The position numbers and the translations under genes are program-made. 64,000 bases of DNA from Anaerocolumna jejuensis DSM 15929 (GTDB lineage Bacteria > Bacillota > Clostridia > Lachnospirales > Lachnospiraceae), in contig NZ_FRAC01000028.1 in assembly GCF_900142215.1 (NCBI RefSeq), forward strand, positions 1 to 64,000, written 5' to 3'. The notes below the pieces were generated by a model. It saw only the letters and a program-made list of their open reading frames with translations, made no database searches and was not told the origin of the DNA. Each line of letters starts with the position of its first letter. The first letter of the stretch is position 1. This document shows positions 34,590 through 42,788 of this stretch, piece by piece.

Positions 34590-35909
34590 ATGTCCAACGC
34601 AGTAGTAAAAACTAGAACAGAGAGAACAAAATGGTATTGTGAGGCGCGATTTGGAATGTTTATACACTGGGGTTTGTATGCAATTCCAGCTCGTGGTGAG
34701 TGGGTTCGAAGCGTAGAAAGAATGCCAAAAGAAGAATACGAAAAATATATGAATGAATTTGATGCAGAAAACTATAATCCAAAAGAGTGGGCAAGAATTG
34801 CAAAAGATGCAGGCATGAAATATGCCGTTTTAACTGCCAAACATCATGATGGGTTTTGCCTGTTTGATACCAGGTATACAGAATTTAAGTCAACTAACGC
34901 ACCCTGTAAAAGGGATCTGGTAAGAGAATACGTAGAGGCTTTCCGTGCAGAAGGAATTAAGGTAGGCTTGTATTTTTCAATCATTGACTGGTGCCATGAA
35001 GATTTTCCTCACTATGGTGACCGTCAGCACCCAATGCGTGATTGTGAAGAATATAAAAGTGACCATCGTAATTTTGATCGTTATCTGGATTTCATGCATG
35101 GACAAGTTCGTGAGCTGATTACTAATTATGGAAAGCTGGACTTGATGTGGTTCGATTTCTCTTATGACGATATGAAATGTGATAAATGGAAAGCATCAGA
35201 ATTAATTCAGATGGTGCGCGAAATTCAGCCGCATATCATCATTGATAATCGGTTAGAAGGAAGCGCAGAGGATGCAGGTTCCATCAGAACCTTGAATCCG
35301 ACACCATATTCCGGTGATTTTGCATCACCGGAACAGATGATACCACCAGCTTGTATCTGTGATGAAGCTGGCAATCCAATTCCCTGGGAAGCTTGTATTA
35401 CCCTGAATAATAACTGGGGTTATAGTGCTCATGATAAACATTATAAATCTTCAAAATTAATTGTTAGAACATTGGTAGAATGTGCAAGTAAAGGCGGCAA
35501 TTTAATTGTTAATGTCGGACCAACTATAAAAGGGGAATTTCCGGAAGAAGCCGTTACCATTTTAAAAGAGGTTGGTAAATGGATGAAGGAAAATGGAAAG
35601 AGTATTTACGGATGTACCTTTTCTGATTATGTGAAACCTGAATGGGGGAGATTTACCCAAAATGGAAATAAGCTCTATGCACATGTGATGGAAGAACAAG
35701 TGGGTGCGATCTGTCTGCCTAAAATGGCCGGCAAGGTGAAGTCTATGCGATTAATAAAGGATGGCTCAGAAGTAAAGGAAACCTTCTTCTGGAACTTAAA
35801 AGAATATTCGGAAAATGCATATTTCTTCTTTGACTGTCATGCATTTGATAACTATCCATTACCGGATGAGAAGGATTCTGTTGTGGAAATTATATTAAAA
35901 GAGGAATGA
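34590..35909 (+). CDS. GH29 alpha-L-fucosidase
   Basis: About 439 aa, cytoplasmic. The N-terminal barrel shows RFGMFIHWGLYAIPARGEWV, MKYAVLTAKHHDGFCLFDTR, KVGLYFSIIDWCH and the nucleophile Asp in KLDLMWFDFSYDD. The early C-terminal part has NNNWGYSAHDKHYKSS. All are GH29 signatures for release of terminal fucose with retention. A GTG at 34581 is an alternative start nine bases earlier, with AAAGG at a better distance, so the start is uncertain. Last gene of the second carbohydrate operon. Confidence 0.92.
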   Translation: MSNAVVKTRTERTKWYCEARFGMFIHWGLYAIPARGEWVRSVERMPKEEYEKYMNEFDAENYNPKEWARIAKDAGMKYAVLTAKHHDGFCLFDTRYTEFKSTNAPCKRDLVREYVEAFRAEGIKVGLYFSIIDWCHEDFPHYGDRQHPMRDCEEYKSDHRNFDRYLDFMHGQVRELITNYGKLDLMWFDFSYDDMKCDKWKASELIQMVREIQPHIIIDNRLEGSAEDAGSIRTLNPTPYSGDFASPEQMIPPACICDEAGNPIPWEACITLNNNWGYSAHDKHYKSSKLIVRTLVECASKGGNLIVNVGPTIKGEFPEEAVTILKEVGKWMKENGKSIYGCTFSDYVKPEWGRFTQNGNKLYAHVMEEQVGAICLPKMAGKVKSMRLIKDGSEVKETFFWNLKEYSENAYFFFDCHAFDNYPLPDEKDSVVEIILKEE

Positions 35910-35912
35910 TTT

Positions 35913-36040
35913 CACAGCCAGATTGGCTCAGGATTCCTTTTATAGGGAATGGATTGATTCGCAGTGTTTTATTATTTCTAATCCGTTTAGAATTCTATGG
36001 AATATGCAGAAACGGGGAGTATATATAGCAAAGTTTACTT
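35913..36040 (+). pseudogene. scar of an aminotransferase gene plus upstream DNA
   Basis: Bases 35914-35955 read ARLAQDSFYREWID in one frame, matching TRLAPDSFYRELID in the aminotransferase at about 22122-22160; the DNA matches closely over about 45 bases. Bases 36000-36025 (GGAATATGCAGAAACGGGGA) match 22870-22890 (GGAATATGCGGACACGGGGA), which lies after that aminotransferase. An ancestral copy of the region therefore lost about 0.65 kb here. Confidence 0.55.
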
Positions 36041-36060
36041 TGATTTAAGGGAAGAATAGA

Positions 36061-36402
36061 ATGAAAAAGATTTTAAAATACACAGGAATTATTGTATTGA
36101 TGCTCATCATACCAGCTGCAGTGGCTTTTGTTCCAATCGGAAACAATATCATCCTGCATAAACATACAAATGAGTTAAAAAAATTTAAACTGAATGCAGA
36201 TTATAAAGTAGCAGCAGTTGATAGTGAATGTGGTAAATTAACAGGCAATGGAAATGGTATGCAATATTTTTCCGCATTATTAATCCACTCAAAAGAAGCT
36301 TTGAAGTGGGAAAATGATGAGTGGGGAGGTGTTTTTCTTATCAATATTAAGCATCATGCCCTTGCGGAATTTATGGATGAAAATAACATGAAAAACTTTT
36401 AA
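36061..36402 (+). CDS. small membrane-anchored protein, possibly truncated
   Basis: 113 aa. An N-terminal hydrophobic segment (about 7-25) is followed by a polar extracytoplasmic part (ADYKVAAVDSECGKLTGNGN). Not recognised. GGGAAG precedes the ATG. After the TAA the same frame runs on with one more stop (TAG 36415-36417) and then 24 protein-like codons (KDGYNQTQNHNFTVYPPINE), which suggests the gene was longer and is decaying. Confidence 0.55.
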   Translation: MKKILKYTGIIVLMLIIPAAVAFVPIGNNIILHKHTNELKKFKLNADYKVAAVDSECGKLTGNGNGMQYFSALLIHSKEALKWENDEWGGVFLINIKHHALAEFMDENNMKNF

Positions 36403-36648
36403 GAGTACTACAAATAGAAGGATGGCTATAATCAGACCCAAAATCATAATTTTACTGTATATCCGCCGATTAACGAGCATGAAAATTTTTAAATGGAAAT
36501 TAACAATATGACATGCAGTTGTCTTGTTTAGAGTGATATAGTTTGGATAATAGAGTGGATTATTAAGAATCATAATTCACCCCCTTATTTATGCAGTATC
36601 GCAAGCAGGCTTGCAAAATGCATGGGTTTGTGATATGCATGTGAGCTA
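36403..36648. other. degraded intergenic DNA
   Basis: Probable remains of the preceding gene up to about 36492, then sequence without coding potential. GCAAGCAGGCTTGC (36601-36614) is a short palindrome. Confidence 0.4.
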
Positions 36649-36812
36649 GTGTGAATTATTGAAATGCATAATTCACACACAAGATTGTGCCTGCGAAATC
36701 CTCAGATCAATCTTGCGGCGTGCAGGGAAGGCATGGCAGTTAGAGTGAAATAAGAGACATTTCACATCCTGATTGATGACAGTGCCGCACCTGCAGGCAG
36801 ATACGGCATGCA
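36649..36812 (+). repeat. hairpin-plus-tail repeat, copies B and C
   Basis: Copy B: stem GTGTGAATTAT (36649-36659)/ATAATTCACAC (36668-36678), then the conserved tail ACAAGATTGTGCCTGCGAAA with CAAGATTG (36680)/CAATCTTG (36708) and GGGAAGGCATGG. Copy C follows at once: stem GTGAAAT (36745-36751)/ATTTCAC (36759-36765), then a different tail with CAGATACGGCATGC. A piece like copy C's tail occurs at about 9991-10005 and its stem at 44328. Confidence 0.75.
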
Positions 36813-36844
36813 ATAGGAATCAGTATATAAAAAGGAGCGGATAT

Positions 36845-37483
36845 ATGGAAAAGATAGACTATAAAAAAATGTTTAAGGAGTTATACCAGCCGGAGGCAGT
36901 TCCGAAAATGATTGATGTTCCTCCTATGAAATTTATCCAGGTCGACGGCCATGGCGACCCCAATGAACCGGAAGGTGAATATCAGAAAGCAGTAGAAATC
37001 CTTTATGCACTGTCCTACACAATTAAAATGTCCTTTAAGAAACAGCAGACAGCTATAGGTTATCATGATTATGTAGTACTTCCCTTAGAGGGATTGTGGC
37101 AGGTAGAGGACAATGAGGAGTTTGACAGCAGCAATAAGTCGAAGCTTTACTGGACATCCATGATTCGCCAGCCTGATTTTGTGGATGAAGCAGTATTCAA
37201 AATAGCAATGGAGCTGACAAGAAGGAAAAAGCCCCAGCTGGCTCTGGAAAAAGCAAGGCTTGTAAGCTTTACAGAGGGGTTATGTGTTCAGTGCATGCAT
37301 CTTGGCAGCTATGATGATGAGCCGGCAACGCTGCAAAAGATAAAAGATTATGCAGAAGAAAATAGCTTACTTTTTGATTTATCGGAGGAAAGGCGGCATC
37401 ATGAGATATATCTATCCGATTTCCGCAAAAGTGACGTTTCAAATATGAGGACGGTACTGCGTTATCCTGTGAAAAAGCGTTGA
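36845..37483 (+). CDS. GyrI-like small-molecule-binding domain protein
   Basis: 212 aa, stand-alone. VPPMKFIQVDGHGDPNEPEG opens the first beta-alpha unit of the GyrI/SbmC-like fold, followed by LYALSYTIKMSF, PLEGLWQVED and a second unit near CVQCMHLGSYDDEPA. Such proteins bind or hydrolyse hydrophobic compounds, but the ligand is unknown. ATG 36845 has AAAGGAG 8 bp upstream; the longer frame from 36773 lies in repeat DNA. Confidence 0.82.
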   Translation: MEKIDYKKMFKELYQPEAVPKMIDVPPMKFIQVDGHGDPNEPEGEYQKAVEILYALSYTIKMSFKKQQTAIGYHDYVVLPLEGLWQVEDNEEFDSSNKSKLYWTSMIRQPDFVDEAVFKIAMELTRRKKPQLALEKARLVSFTEGLCVQCMHLGSYDDEPATLQKIKDYAEENSLLFDLSEERRHHEIYLSDFRKSDVSNMRTVLRYPVKKR

Positions 37484-37536
37484 TAGAATATCCGTCTGTA
37501 AATAATGAAATATAATATATCTCTGTTTAATAGTGA

Positions 37537-37583
37537 GGGTGTCTCAAAAGTCTTTCAGCCTAAAGCCTTTTGGGGCACCCTTA
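37537..37583 (+). terminator. terminator after the GyrI-like gene
   Basis: GGGTGTCTCAAAAG (37537-37550) pairs with CTTTTGGGGCACCC (37567-37580) over 14 positions with three G-T pairs, then TTAT. Confidence 0.7.
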
Positions 37584-37621
37584 TACGTTTTGAGTGCAAA
37601 AGGGGATACATTCGGAAAGGA

Positions 37622-37708
37622 TGTTCAAAATACCGGTTTGGTAATGTTCAAGGTACCGGCTTGCTAACGTACAAAATACCGGTTTGCTATGTTCAAAATA
37701 CCGGTTTG
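37622..37708 (+). repeat. four 22-23-bp direct iterons before the GTPase operon
   Basis: Copies begin at 37622, 37645, 37668 and 37690 with consensus TGTTCAAAATACCGGTTTG plus a 3-4-base spacer. Each holds the palindrome ACCGGT (ACCGGC in copy 2). The spacing is about two helical turns, as for stacked operator sites. They end 68 bp before the first gene of the operon. Confidence 0.8.
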
Positions 37709-37776
37709 ATAAAGGAATGGACAGAGCTTCAAACAAATGTTAAGATAAGCTATATCTATGCATACTGGAGGTATAT

Positions 37777-38019
37777 ATGGGAAGAGGTTTTTCTAATAAG
37801 CAAATAGAGGAAATAAGAAGCATAGTCAACCAGGAATTAGAGGCAAAAAAGCATAAAGGGCTGATAAGGGTAACGTCCGTTTTCTATGTACTTTTAGGCA
37901 TTGGCTGTAGTATTTTAACGGCTGTGGTTATGCCAAAGTTAATCAGGAAAGGAGCCGTTAAGCTTTATAAAAAGCAGCTAAAGTGCAGGCATGCCGATAC
38001 GATGGAGGAAGAAGTATAG
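37777..38019 (+). CDS. small single-helix membrane protein
   Basis: 80 aa. An amphipathic N-terminal part (NKQIEEIRSIVNQELEAKKH) leads to one membrane helix (about 29-52; VTSVFYVLLGIGCSILTAVV) and a basic tail. GGAGG precedes the ATG. Its stop directly abuts the GTPase start, so they are co-translated and probably interact. Not recognised as a named family. Confidence 0.7.
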   Translation: MGRGFSNKQIEEIRSIVNQELEAKKHKGLIRVTSVFYVLLGIGCSILTAVVMPKLIRKGAVKLYKKQLKCRHADTMEEEV

Positions 38020-39153
38020 ATGGAACTTAATATTTCAGATATAGCCAGTCAATGTATAAATGAAATAAATAAAAAGATAAAGAACCTGAAAAATCTGAAC
38101 ATTATAGTAGCGGGGAAAACAGGAGTAGGCAAGAGTACCTTGATCAATTATATCTTCAGAGAGCAGCTTGCAGAGACCGGCATCGGTAAACCGGTGACCC
38201 AGCATATCCAGATGATAACAAAAAAGGATGTGCCTTTAACCATTTATGATACAAAGGGCCTGGAGCTGGGACGGGATACACAGAAAGAAATCAAGTCTGA
38301 AATCATGGATAAAATAAAGGAATGCCTTTATACGAAGGATGAAAATAAGTGCATTCACTGTATCTGGTATTGTGTTAATACGGCTTCTGATAGAATCGAA
38401 GAGGATGAGATTGAGTGGATTAGAGAACTCTCGGAAGAAAACAGAGAAACCCAGGTACCGATTATCCTTGTACTGACAAAATCCTTTTCCAGGAGTAAAG
38501 CCAGGGAATTCAAGGATTATATCGACAGTTTAAACCTGAATGTATGTGCCATAGTTCCGGTGCTGGCATTGGAGTATAAAATTGATGATGATTATGTGAT
38601 CAAGCCCTATGGCGGCGAGGAGCTGATTGAAATAATGGGGGAGTTGTTAGGGGATGAATTGATCCCCACCCTGCAGAATGTTCAAAAGGCGGCCATCAAA
38701 CAGAAAGTGAAGTATGCCAGAGGGGTAGTTGCCACAACAGTGACAGCCAGCTTTGCGGAAGGCTTTGCACCTGTCCCCTTTGCTGATGCAGCCCTTTTGG
38801 TGCCCACACAGGTGGCAATGATTGCTTCTATCACAGTGGCTTTTGGCCTGAAGGTTGACAAGGGAATCATCACATCCTTTATATCTTCTATTTTAGGAAC
38901 GGCCGGAGCTACTATTGCAGGAAGGACCATTGCCTCCGGTTTATTTAAGCTGCTCCCGGGAGTCGGTACTCTTGTGGGAGGTGCCATATCAGGCGGTACG
39001 GCAGCAGTTATTACAACCGCTTTAGGTGAAGCCTATATCAGACTGATGGAGAAAATGTGTTTAGGTGAAATAAGGACACAAGATATTAAAAGTGATGAAG
39101 CAATGTCAGAAATGAAAAAGATATTTAAAGCAGAGCTAAAAAGGAATAAATAA
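38020..39153 (+). CDS. Era/dynamin-like GTPase with C-terminal membrane domain
   Basis: 377 aa. G1 P-loop VAGKTGVGKSTLIN (about 31-44), a G2 Thr after it, G3 DTKGLELG (about 79-86), and G4-like LVLTKSFS. The C-terminal part (about 240-340) is rich in Gly/Ala hydrophobic segments (GTLVGGAISGGTAAVITTAL), like DUF697-type proteins. It would be a membrane-associated GTPase, possibly in envelope stress. The upstream iterons suggest dedicated control. Confidence 0.85.
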   Translation: MELNISDIASQCINEINKKIKNLKNLNIIVAGKTGVGKSTLINYIFREQLAETGIGKPVTQHIQMITKKDVPLTIYDTKGLELGRDTQKEIKSEIMDKIKECLYTKDENKCIHCIWYCVNTASDRIEEDEIEWIRELSEENRETQVPIILVLTKSFSRSKAREFKDYIDSLNLNVCAIVPVLALEYKIDDDYVIKPYGGEELIEIMGELLGDELIPTLQNVQKAAIKQKVKYARGVVATTVTASFAEGFAPVPFADAALLVPTQVAMIASITVAFGLKVDKGIITSFISSILGTAGATIAGRTIASGLFKLLPGVGTLVGGAISGGTAAVITTALGEAYIRLMEKMCLGEIRTQDIKSDEAMSEMKKIFKAELKRNK

Positions 39154-39180
39154 TTAAAAGGTGAATGGTATTACATTTTC

Positions 39181-39228
39181 AGGATAGAGAAATATACAGA
39201 AAACTGTATTATTTCTCTATCCTTTTTC
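39181..39228. terminator. bidirectional terminator between GTPase and radical SAM genes
   Basis: AGGATAGAGAAATA and TATTTCTCTATCCT form a long stem with an inner ACAG/CTGT pair, followed by TTTTT on the plus strand and preceded by A-rich sequence. Confidence 0.8.
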
Positions 39229-39245
39229 ATGAAAAATTAATGAGC

Positions 39246-40595
39246 TTATTTACTATTCCGGACTGCATTCCTGCTGTTCCAGAGTTCCTCTGCAACGTTA
39301 TCCCAATCTTCGGCATAGGATATGGTTTTTTCGCACAATTCCTCCGCGCTTTCCGGTGTCTGGGGGTCGGTGGAATGAGCTCCGGTCTTTTTCACGATTT
39401 CCGGCAAGATGGATGGATTCTCAAGCATTGGACAGGGCTTAAACATATTATCATTAAAGGGCTGCCCGTCATGGTATGCCATAAATAGCGGGGATTGCAA
39501 GACCTCCATAAGTGTGCTCTCATGGATATTGGTATTGGAGTAATGGATGAAGACACATGGGTCTGCATCTCCGCTGGCATTGATATGAAGATAGCGGCGT
39601 CCTCCCGCTATGCATCCTCCCACGAATTCAGCGTCATTTTGAAAATCCATTGAAAATATGGGTTTGGTCTTTCGGAAAGCGCAGATATTCTCATATACAG
39701 CCTTACGCTGCTGGGGACTGACTAATAAGTCCTTTGCGGCATCCTTGCCAACCGGCATATAATGAAAGAACCAAACAAAAAGAGCTCCCTTTTCTATAAT
39801 CTTATCGTAAAAGGCTTCACTGCTGATATCCTCGCAGTTCCGGCTGGTATAGCAGACAGAGATACCAAAGGGAAGCTTATGCATCTTTAGAAGATCCATA
39901 GCATACATTACTTTTGAATAGATTCCTTCTCCCCGTCTGCTGTCGTTGGCTTCTTCAAAACCCTCCAGGCTGATGGCAGGAATAAAATTCTTTACCCGAA
40001 GCATTTCCAGGCAGAATTCTTCGTCGATTAAGGTTGCATTGGTAAAGGTCAGGAAGATGCAGTCGGGGTGCTTTTCACAAAGGCGTATCAGATCCTTTTT
40101 ACGTACCAGGGGCTCCCCGCCGGTATATATGTACATATATACTCCCAGTGCTTTACCCTGCTCTATAATAGAATCAATATCCTCAAAAGAGAGGCTTAGC
40201 TGATGGCCGTAATCTGCCGCCCAGCAGCCGGTACAATGTAAGTTACATGCGGAGGTGGGATCCAGTAAAATAGTCCAGGGAATGTTGCAGCCGTATTTTT
40301 CCCGGTTCTTTTCCTGCTCCGGCCATCCAAAGACATTTTCATTCAATATAAAATTTTGAAAGAACGTAATTCGTGTTTGTGCATCCAACTCGTACATACG
40401 CATAATCAGTTCATACCAATTATTCTTTTTCTCGATTACTTCCCGAAATGCAACTCTCTGGCTCGGAAATTCGTCCTTAGGCATTACCCGGTCAGCAAAA
40501 TTCATTAATTTGGGAAGGTTCTCTTCCGGATTTTTCTCCAGATAGCGGATGGCATGATTAAATCCGTATTTTTTCATCTTCTCATTTAAGTTCAT
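39246..40595 (-). CDS. radical SAM protein with SPASM-like C-terminus
   Basis: About 449 aa on the minus strand. The 4Fe-4S motif CxxxCxxC is in SACNLHCTGCWAADYG (about 110-125), followed by YTGGEPLVRKKDLIRLCEKH, the SAM-binding GGE motif. Late cysteines (CIAGGRRYLHINASGDADPC) resemble an auxiliary cluster site, as in peptide- or protein-modifying members. No precursor peptide gene is obvious nearby. ATG 40595 is chosen with GAAAGGCGG before it; GTG 40613 is an alternative. Confidence 0.85.
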   Translation of the reverse strand: MNLNEKMKKYGFNHAIRYLEKNPEENLPKLMNFADRVMPKDEFPSQRVAFREVIEKKNNWYELIMRMYELDAQTRITFFQNFILNENVFGWPEQEKNREKYGCNIPWTILLDPTSACNLHCTGCWAADYGHQLSLSFEDIDSIIEQGKALGVYMYIYTGGEPLVRKKDLIRLCEKHPDCIFLTFTNATLIDEEFCLEMLRVKNFIPAISLEGFEEANDSRRGEGIYSKVMYAMDLLKMHKLPFGISVCYTSRNCEDISSEAFYDKIIEKGALFVWFFHYMPVGKDAAKDLLVSPQQRKAVYENICAFRKTKPIFSMDFQNDAEFVGGCIAGGRRYLHINASGDADPCVFIHYSNTNIHESTLMEVLQSPLFMAYHDGQPFNDNMFKPCPMLENPSILPEIVKKTGAHSTDPQTPESAEELCEKTISYAEDWDNVAEELWNSRNAVRNSK

Positions 40596-40639
40596 TCGTA
40601 TACCGCCTTTCACAACTGAATAAATGATAGATACAGCTG

Positions 40640-40668
40640 TTGAATTTTCTACATATGAGTATTATAAT
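40640..40668 (+). promoter_or_regulatory. promoter of the TetR gene
   Basis: TTGAAT (40640-40645), 17-bp spacer, TATAAT (40663-40668). It leaves a 5' leader of about 220 nt before the TetR start. Confidence 0.55.
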
Positions 40669-40841
40669 AAACCTATGAGGTACTTTCAATGGCCACTTTT
40701 CCCTGATTTATGGATTTATCTACAAATTTTAGAAAAGTGTGGAATAATAGAGCTGCCAATGGAGAGGAGTGTCTCTTGCCTCTGGGATGGCGTATACAGG
40801 CATAGGCCTGTAAGACGGACTAATTATCAAGAGGAGAAAGG

Positions 40842-40886
40842 ATGCATATCATGGCACTGCCAAAGGTTATTCTCTTGGCAGAATAA
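40842..40886 (+). CDS. 14-codon leader peptide before the TetR gene
   Basis: GAGGAG (40831-40836) precedes ATG 40842, which encodes MHIMALPKVILLAE and stops at TAA 40884-40886, 10 bp before the TetR ATG. A hairpin CTGCCAA (40857-40863)/TTGGCAG (40875-40881) lies within the short frame. A stalled ribosome on it would alter access to the TetR ribosome site. Confidence 0.45.
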   Translation: MHIMALPKVILLAE

Positions 40887-40896
40887 AGGTGAGAAA

Positions 40897-41469
40897 ATGG
40901 AAGACAGACGAATCCAAAAAACAAAGAGTGCCATATTGGAAGCTTTTATTTCACTTATCTTGGAGAAAGATATACCTAAAATTACGGTAAGCGAAATAGC
41001 AAGACGTGCCAATATTGACCGGAAGACATTTTATCTGCATTATGATACAACGGATGCGGTAATACACGAATTTATCAAAAACCAGGTAGATGAGTTAATC
41101 GATATGCTTGAGCTTAAGGACTTTTTCAACAATATCTTTGATGTATCGATTCTGTTTCAGGCGTTAAATATTTTAATGGAGAAGAATATTAACCTGTACC
41201 GCCACATAGCTAATTCCTCTTTGTATAACTTTCTAAGTGAGGAAATAAAGAAGGTTATTAAGACAAGCTTCTGGGAGAACCTGAGGGCCAGAGTGAATAT
41301 CTCTCCCCAGGTATTTGATTTGTACGCAGAATTTTATTCTGCCGGGACAATGGCAGTGTATTTAAAGTGGCTGCGAAAGGAAGTTGCGGTTTCAGAAGAT
41401 CAGCTCTCGCAAATAGCCGGAAACGCTACTTATTATGGTTTTCAGCAATTCATTCCTCGAAATGTTTAA
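40897..41469 (+). CDS. TetR-family transcriptional regulator
   Basis: 190 aa. N-terminal HTH: KTKSAILEAFISLILEKDIP then TVSEIARRANIDRKTFYLHY (about 10-55), the TetR signature. The C-terminal ligand domain is not typed. ATG 40897 follows AAAGGTGAG; the frame upstream to 40624 has no ribosome site. It is divergent from the radical SAM gene, which is a likely target. Confidence 0.88.
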   Translation: MEDRRIQKTKSAILEAFISLILEKDIPKITVSEIARRANIDRKTFYLHYDTTDAVIHEFIKNQVDELIDMLELKDFFNNIFDVSILFQALNILMEKNINLYRHIANSSLYNFLSEEIKKVIKTSFWENLRARVNISPQVFDLYAEFYSAGTMAVYLKWLRKEVAVSEDQLSQIAGNATYYGFQQFIPRNV

Positions 41470-41489
41470 AATAATCGGCGGTATGAGTA

Positions 41490-41542
41490 AAACAGACACA
41501 GGTAAAAGTAAAATACAGAGGCGTTACCTGTGTCTGTTTCGT
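41490..41542 (+). terminator. terminator after the TetR gene
   Basis: Perfect 16-bp stem AAACAGACACAGGTAA (41490-41505) with TTACCTGTGTCTGTTT (41524-41539). It may also serve the convergent dehydrogenase gene. Confidence 0.8.
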
Positions 41543-41618
41543 TACGGTAATTTATACTAACGGTTAGTGTTAATGCAAAAGCGGGTACCCGGACTCTTTT
41601 TAACTATAGGAAATCTCT

Positions 41619-42788
41619 TTAACGGTAGGAATCCTTTAGTATAAGGAGGCAATCTTCCCGGCTAAGAGGTGCGGGGTCTACCTCGAACAGGCCTCCCATG
41701 GTTTCATAGGCTTTATCTACATATTTTGTGAGCTCCTCTTTCTCAATACTGTAATCGGACATTTTAAGCTCATCCACACCGCAGTCTTTTTGCAGCTGAA
41801 CAAGGGCGTTTACAAAATCCATGGGTTCCCTGGCATCCTTTACTCCCAATGCCCTTGCCATATCTATTAATCGGCTGTCGCAGCAGCCGGCTTTGGCAAA
41901 GTGTGTATAATAGGCCCTGCTTATCATAATCAATCCCGCACCATGGGGAAGGGAAGGATGATAGGCACTTAAAGCATGCTCCAGAGAGTGTTCTGAGGTA
42001 CAGCCGGAGGTGGATTCTACCATACCGGACAGGGTATTGGCAAGGGCAACCTCTTCCCTTGCGGTTTCATCCCTGCCGTGATTGACGGCTGTGGGAAGAC
42101 TTCTGCCGATTAGCTCGATTGCCTTTAGGGCATACAGATCACTCATGACATAGGCTGTTTTGTTAATATAGCCCTCGGTACTGTGAAATAAAGCGTCAAA
42201 GCCCTGATAAGCCGTTAAATGAGGCGGAACCGTAAGCATCAGCTCAGGGTCGACTACGGACAATACAGGAAAGGTCTTTTCATAGCCAAAGCCTATCTTT
42301 TCTTCCGTATCCTCCTTGGTAATAACCGTCCAGGGGTCCACTTCCGTTCCTGTTCCCGCTGTGGTGGTGATTGCAACGATGGGGAGGGGAGAATTGGGAA
42401 CGGGAAGCCCCTTTCCGCTGCCGCCAAAGATATAATCCCAGTAATCTCCTTCATTGGCCGCCATGACAGCGATGGATTTGGCAGAATCTATACTGCTGCC
42501 GCCGCCCAGGCCTATAACAAAATCACAGCCGCTTTCTTTTGCAATGGCTGCTCCTTCCATAACATGGGACTTAATTGGATTGGGAAGAATCTTATCGAAT
42601 ACGGTATAGGAAATGCCAGCCAGGCTAAGCTCTTTCTCCAACCGATCCAAATATCCGTTTGCACGGATGGATTTACCGGAAGAAATCACAATGAGAGCTT
42701 TTTTGCCGGGAAGCTTTTCTAAGTGAAGAGTGTTAAGCTGCCCCTTACCAAATAATAGTTTTGTTGGAATGTGGTAGTTAAAATTCAT
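41619..42788 (-). CDS. iron-containing alcohol dehydrogenase
   Basis: 389 aa, group III dehydrogenase. NAD(P)-binding GLGGGSSIDSAKSIA (about 95-109), TTAGTGTEVDPW, and metal ligands in GFDALFHSTEGYI, EHSLEHALSAYHPSLPHGAG. It is closest in style to BDH/butanol- or lactaldehyde-type enzymes reducing aldehydes with NAD(P)H. AAAGGAG lies before ATG 42788. Monocistronic. Confidence 0.92.
   Translation of the reverse strand: MNFNYHIPTKLLFGKGQLNTLHLEKLPGKKALIVISSGKSIRANGYLDRLEKELSLAGISYTVFDKILPNPIKSHVMEGAAIAKESGCDFVIGLGGGSSIDSAKSIAVMAANEGDYWDYIFGGSGKGLPVPNSPLPIVAITTTAGTGTEVDPWTVITKEDTEEKIGFGYEKTFPVLSVVDPELMLTVPPHLTAYQGFDALFHSTEGYINKTAYVMSDLYALKAIELIGRSLPTAVNHGRDETAREEVALANTLSGMVESTSGCTSEHSLEHALSAYHPSLPHGAGLIMISRAYYTHFAKAGCCDSRLIDMARALGVKDAREPMDFVNALVQLQKDCGVDELKMSDYSIEKEELTKYVDKAYETMGGLFEVDPAPLSREDCLLILKDSYR

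Noticed and set aside
37622..37708. Possible CRISPR array
   Set aside because: Spacers are only 3-4 bases and there are no cas genes; the repeats fit operator iterons.
37505..37807. A 100-codon frame across the iterons
   Set aside because: It runs through a terminator hairpin and tandem repeats and into the next gene in another frame; its protein reflects the repeats.
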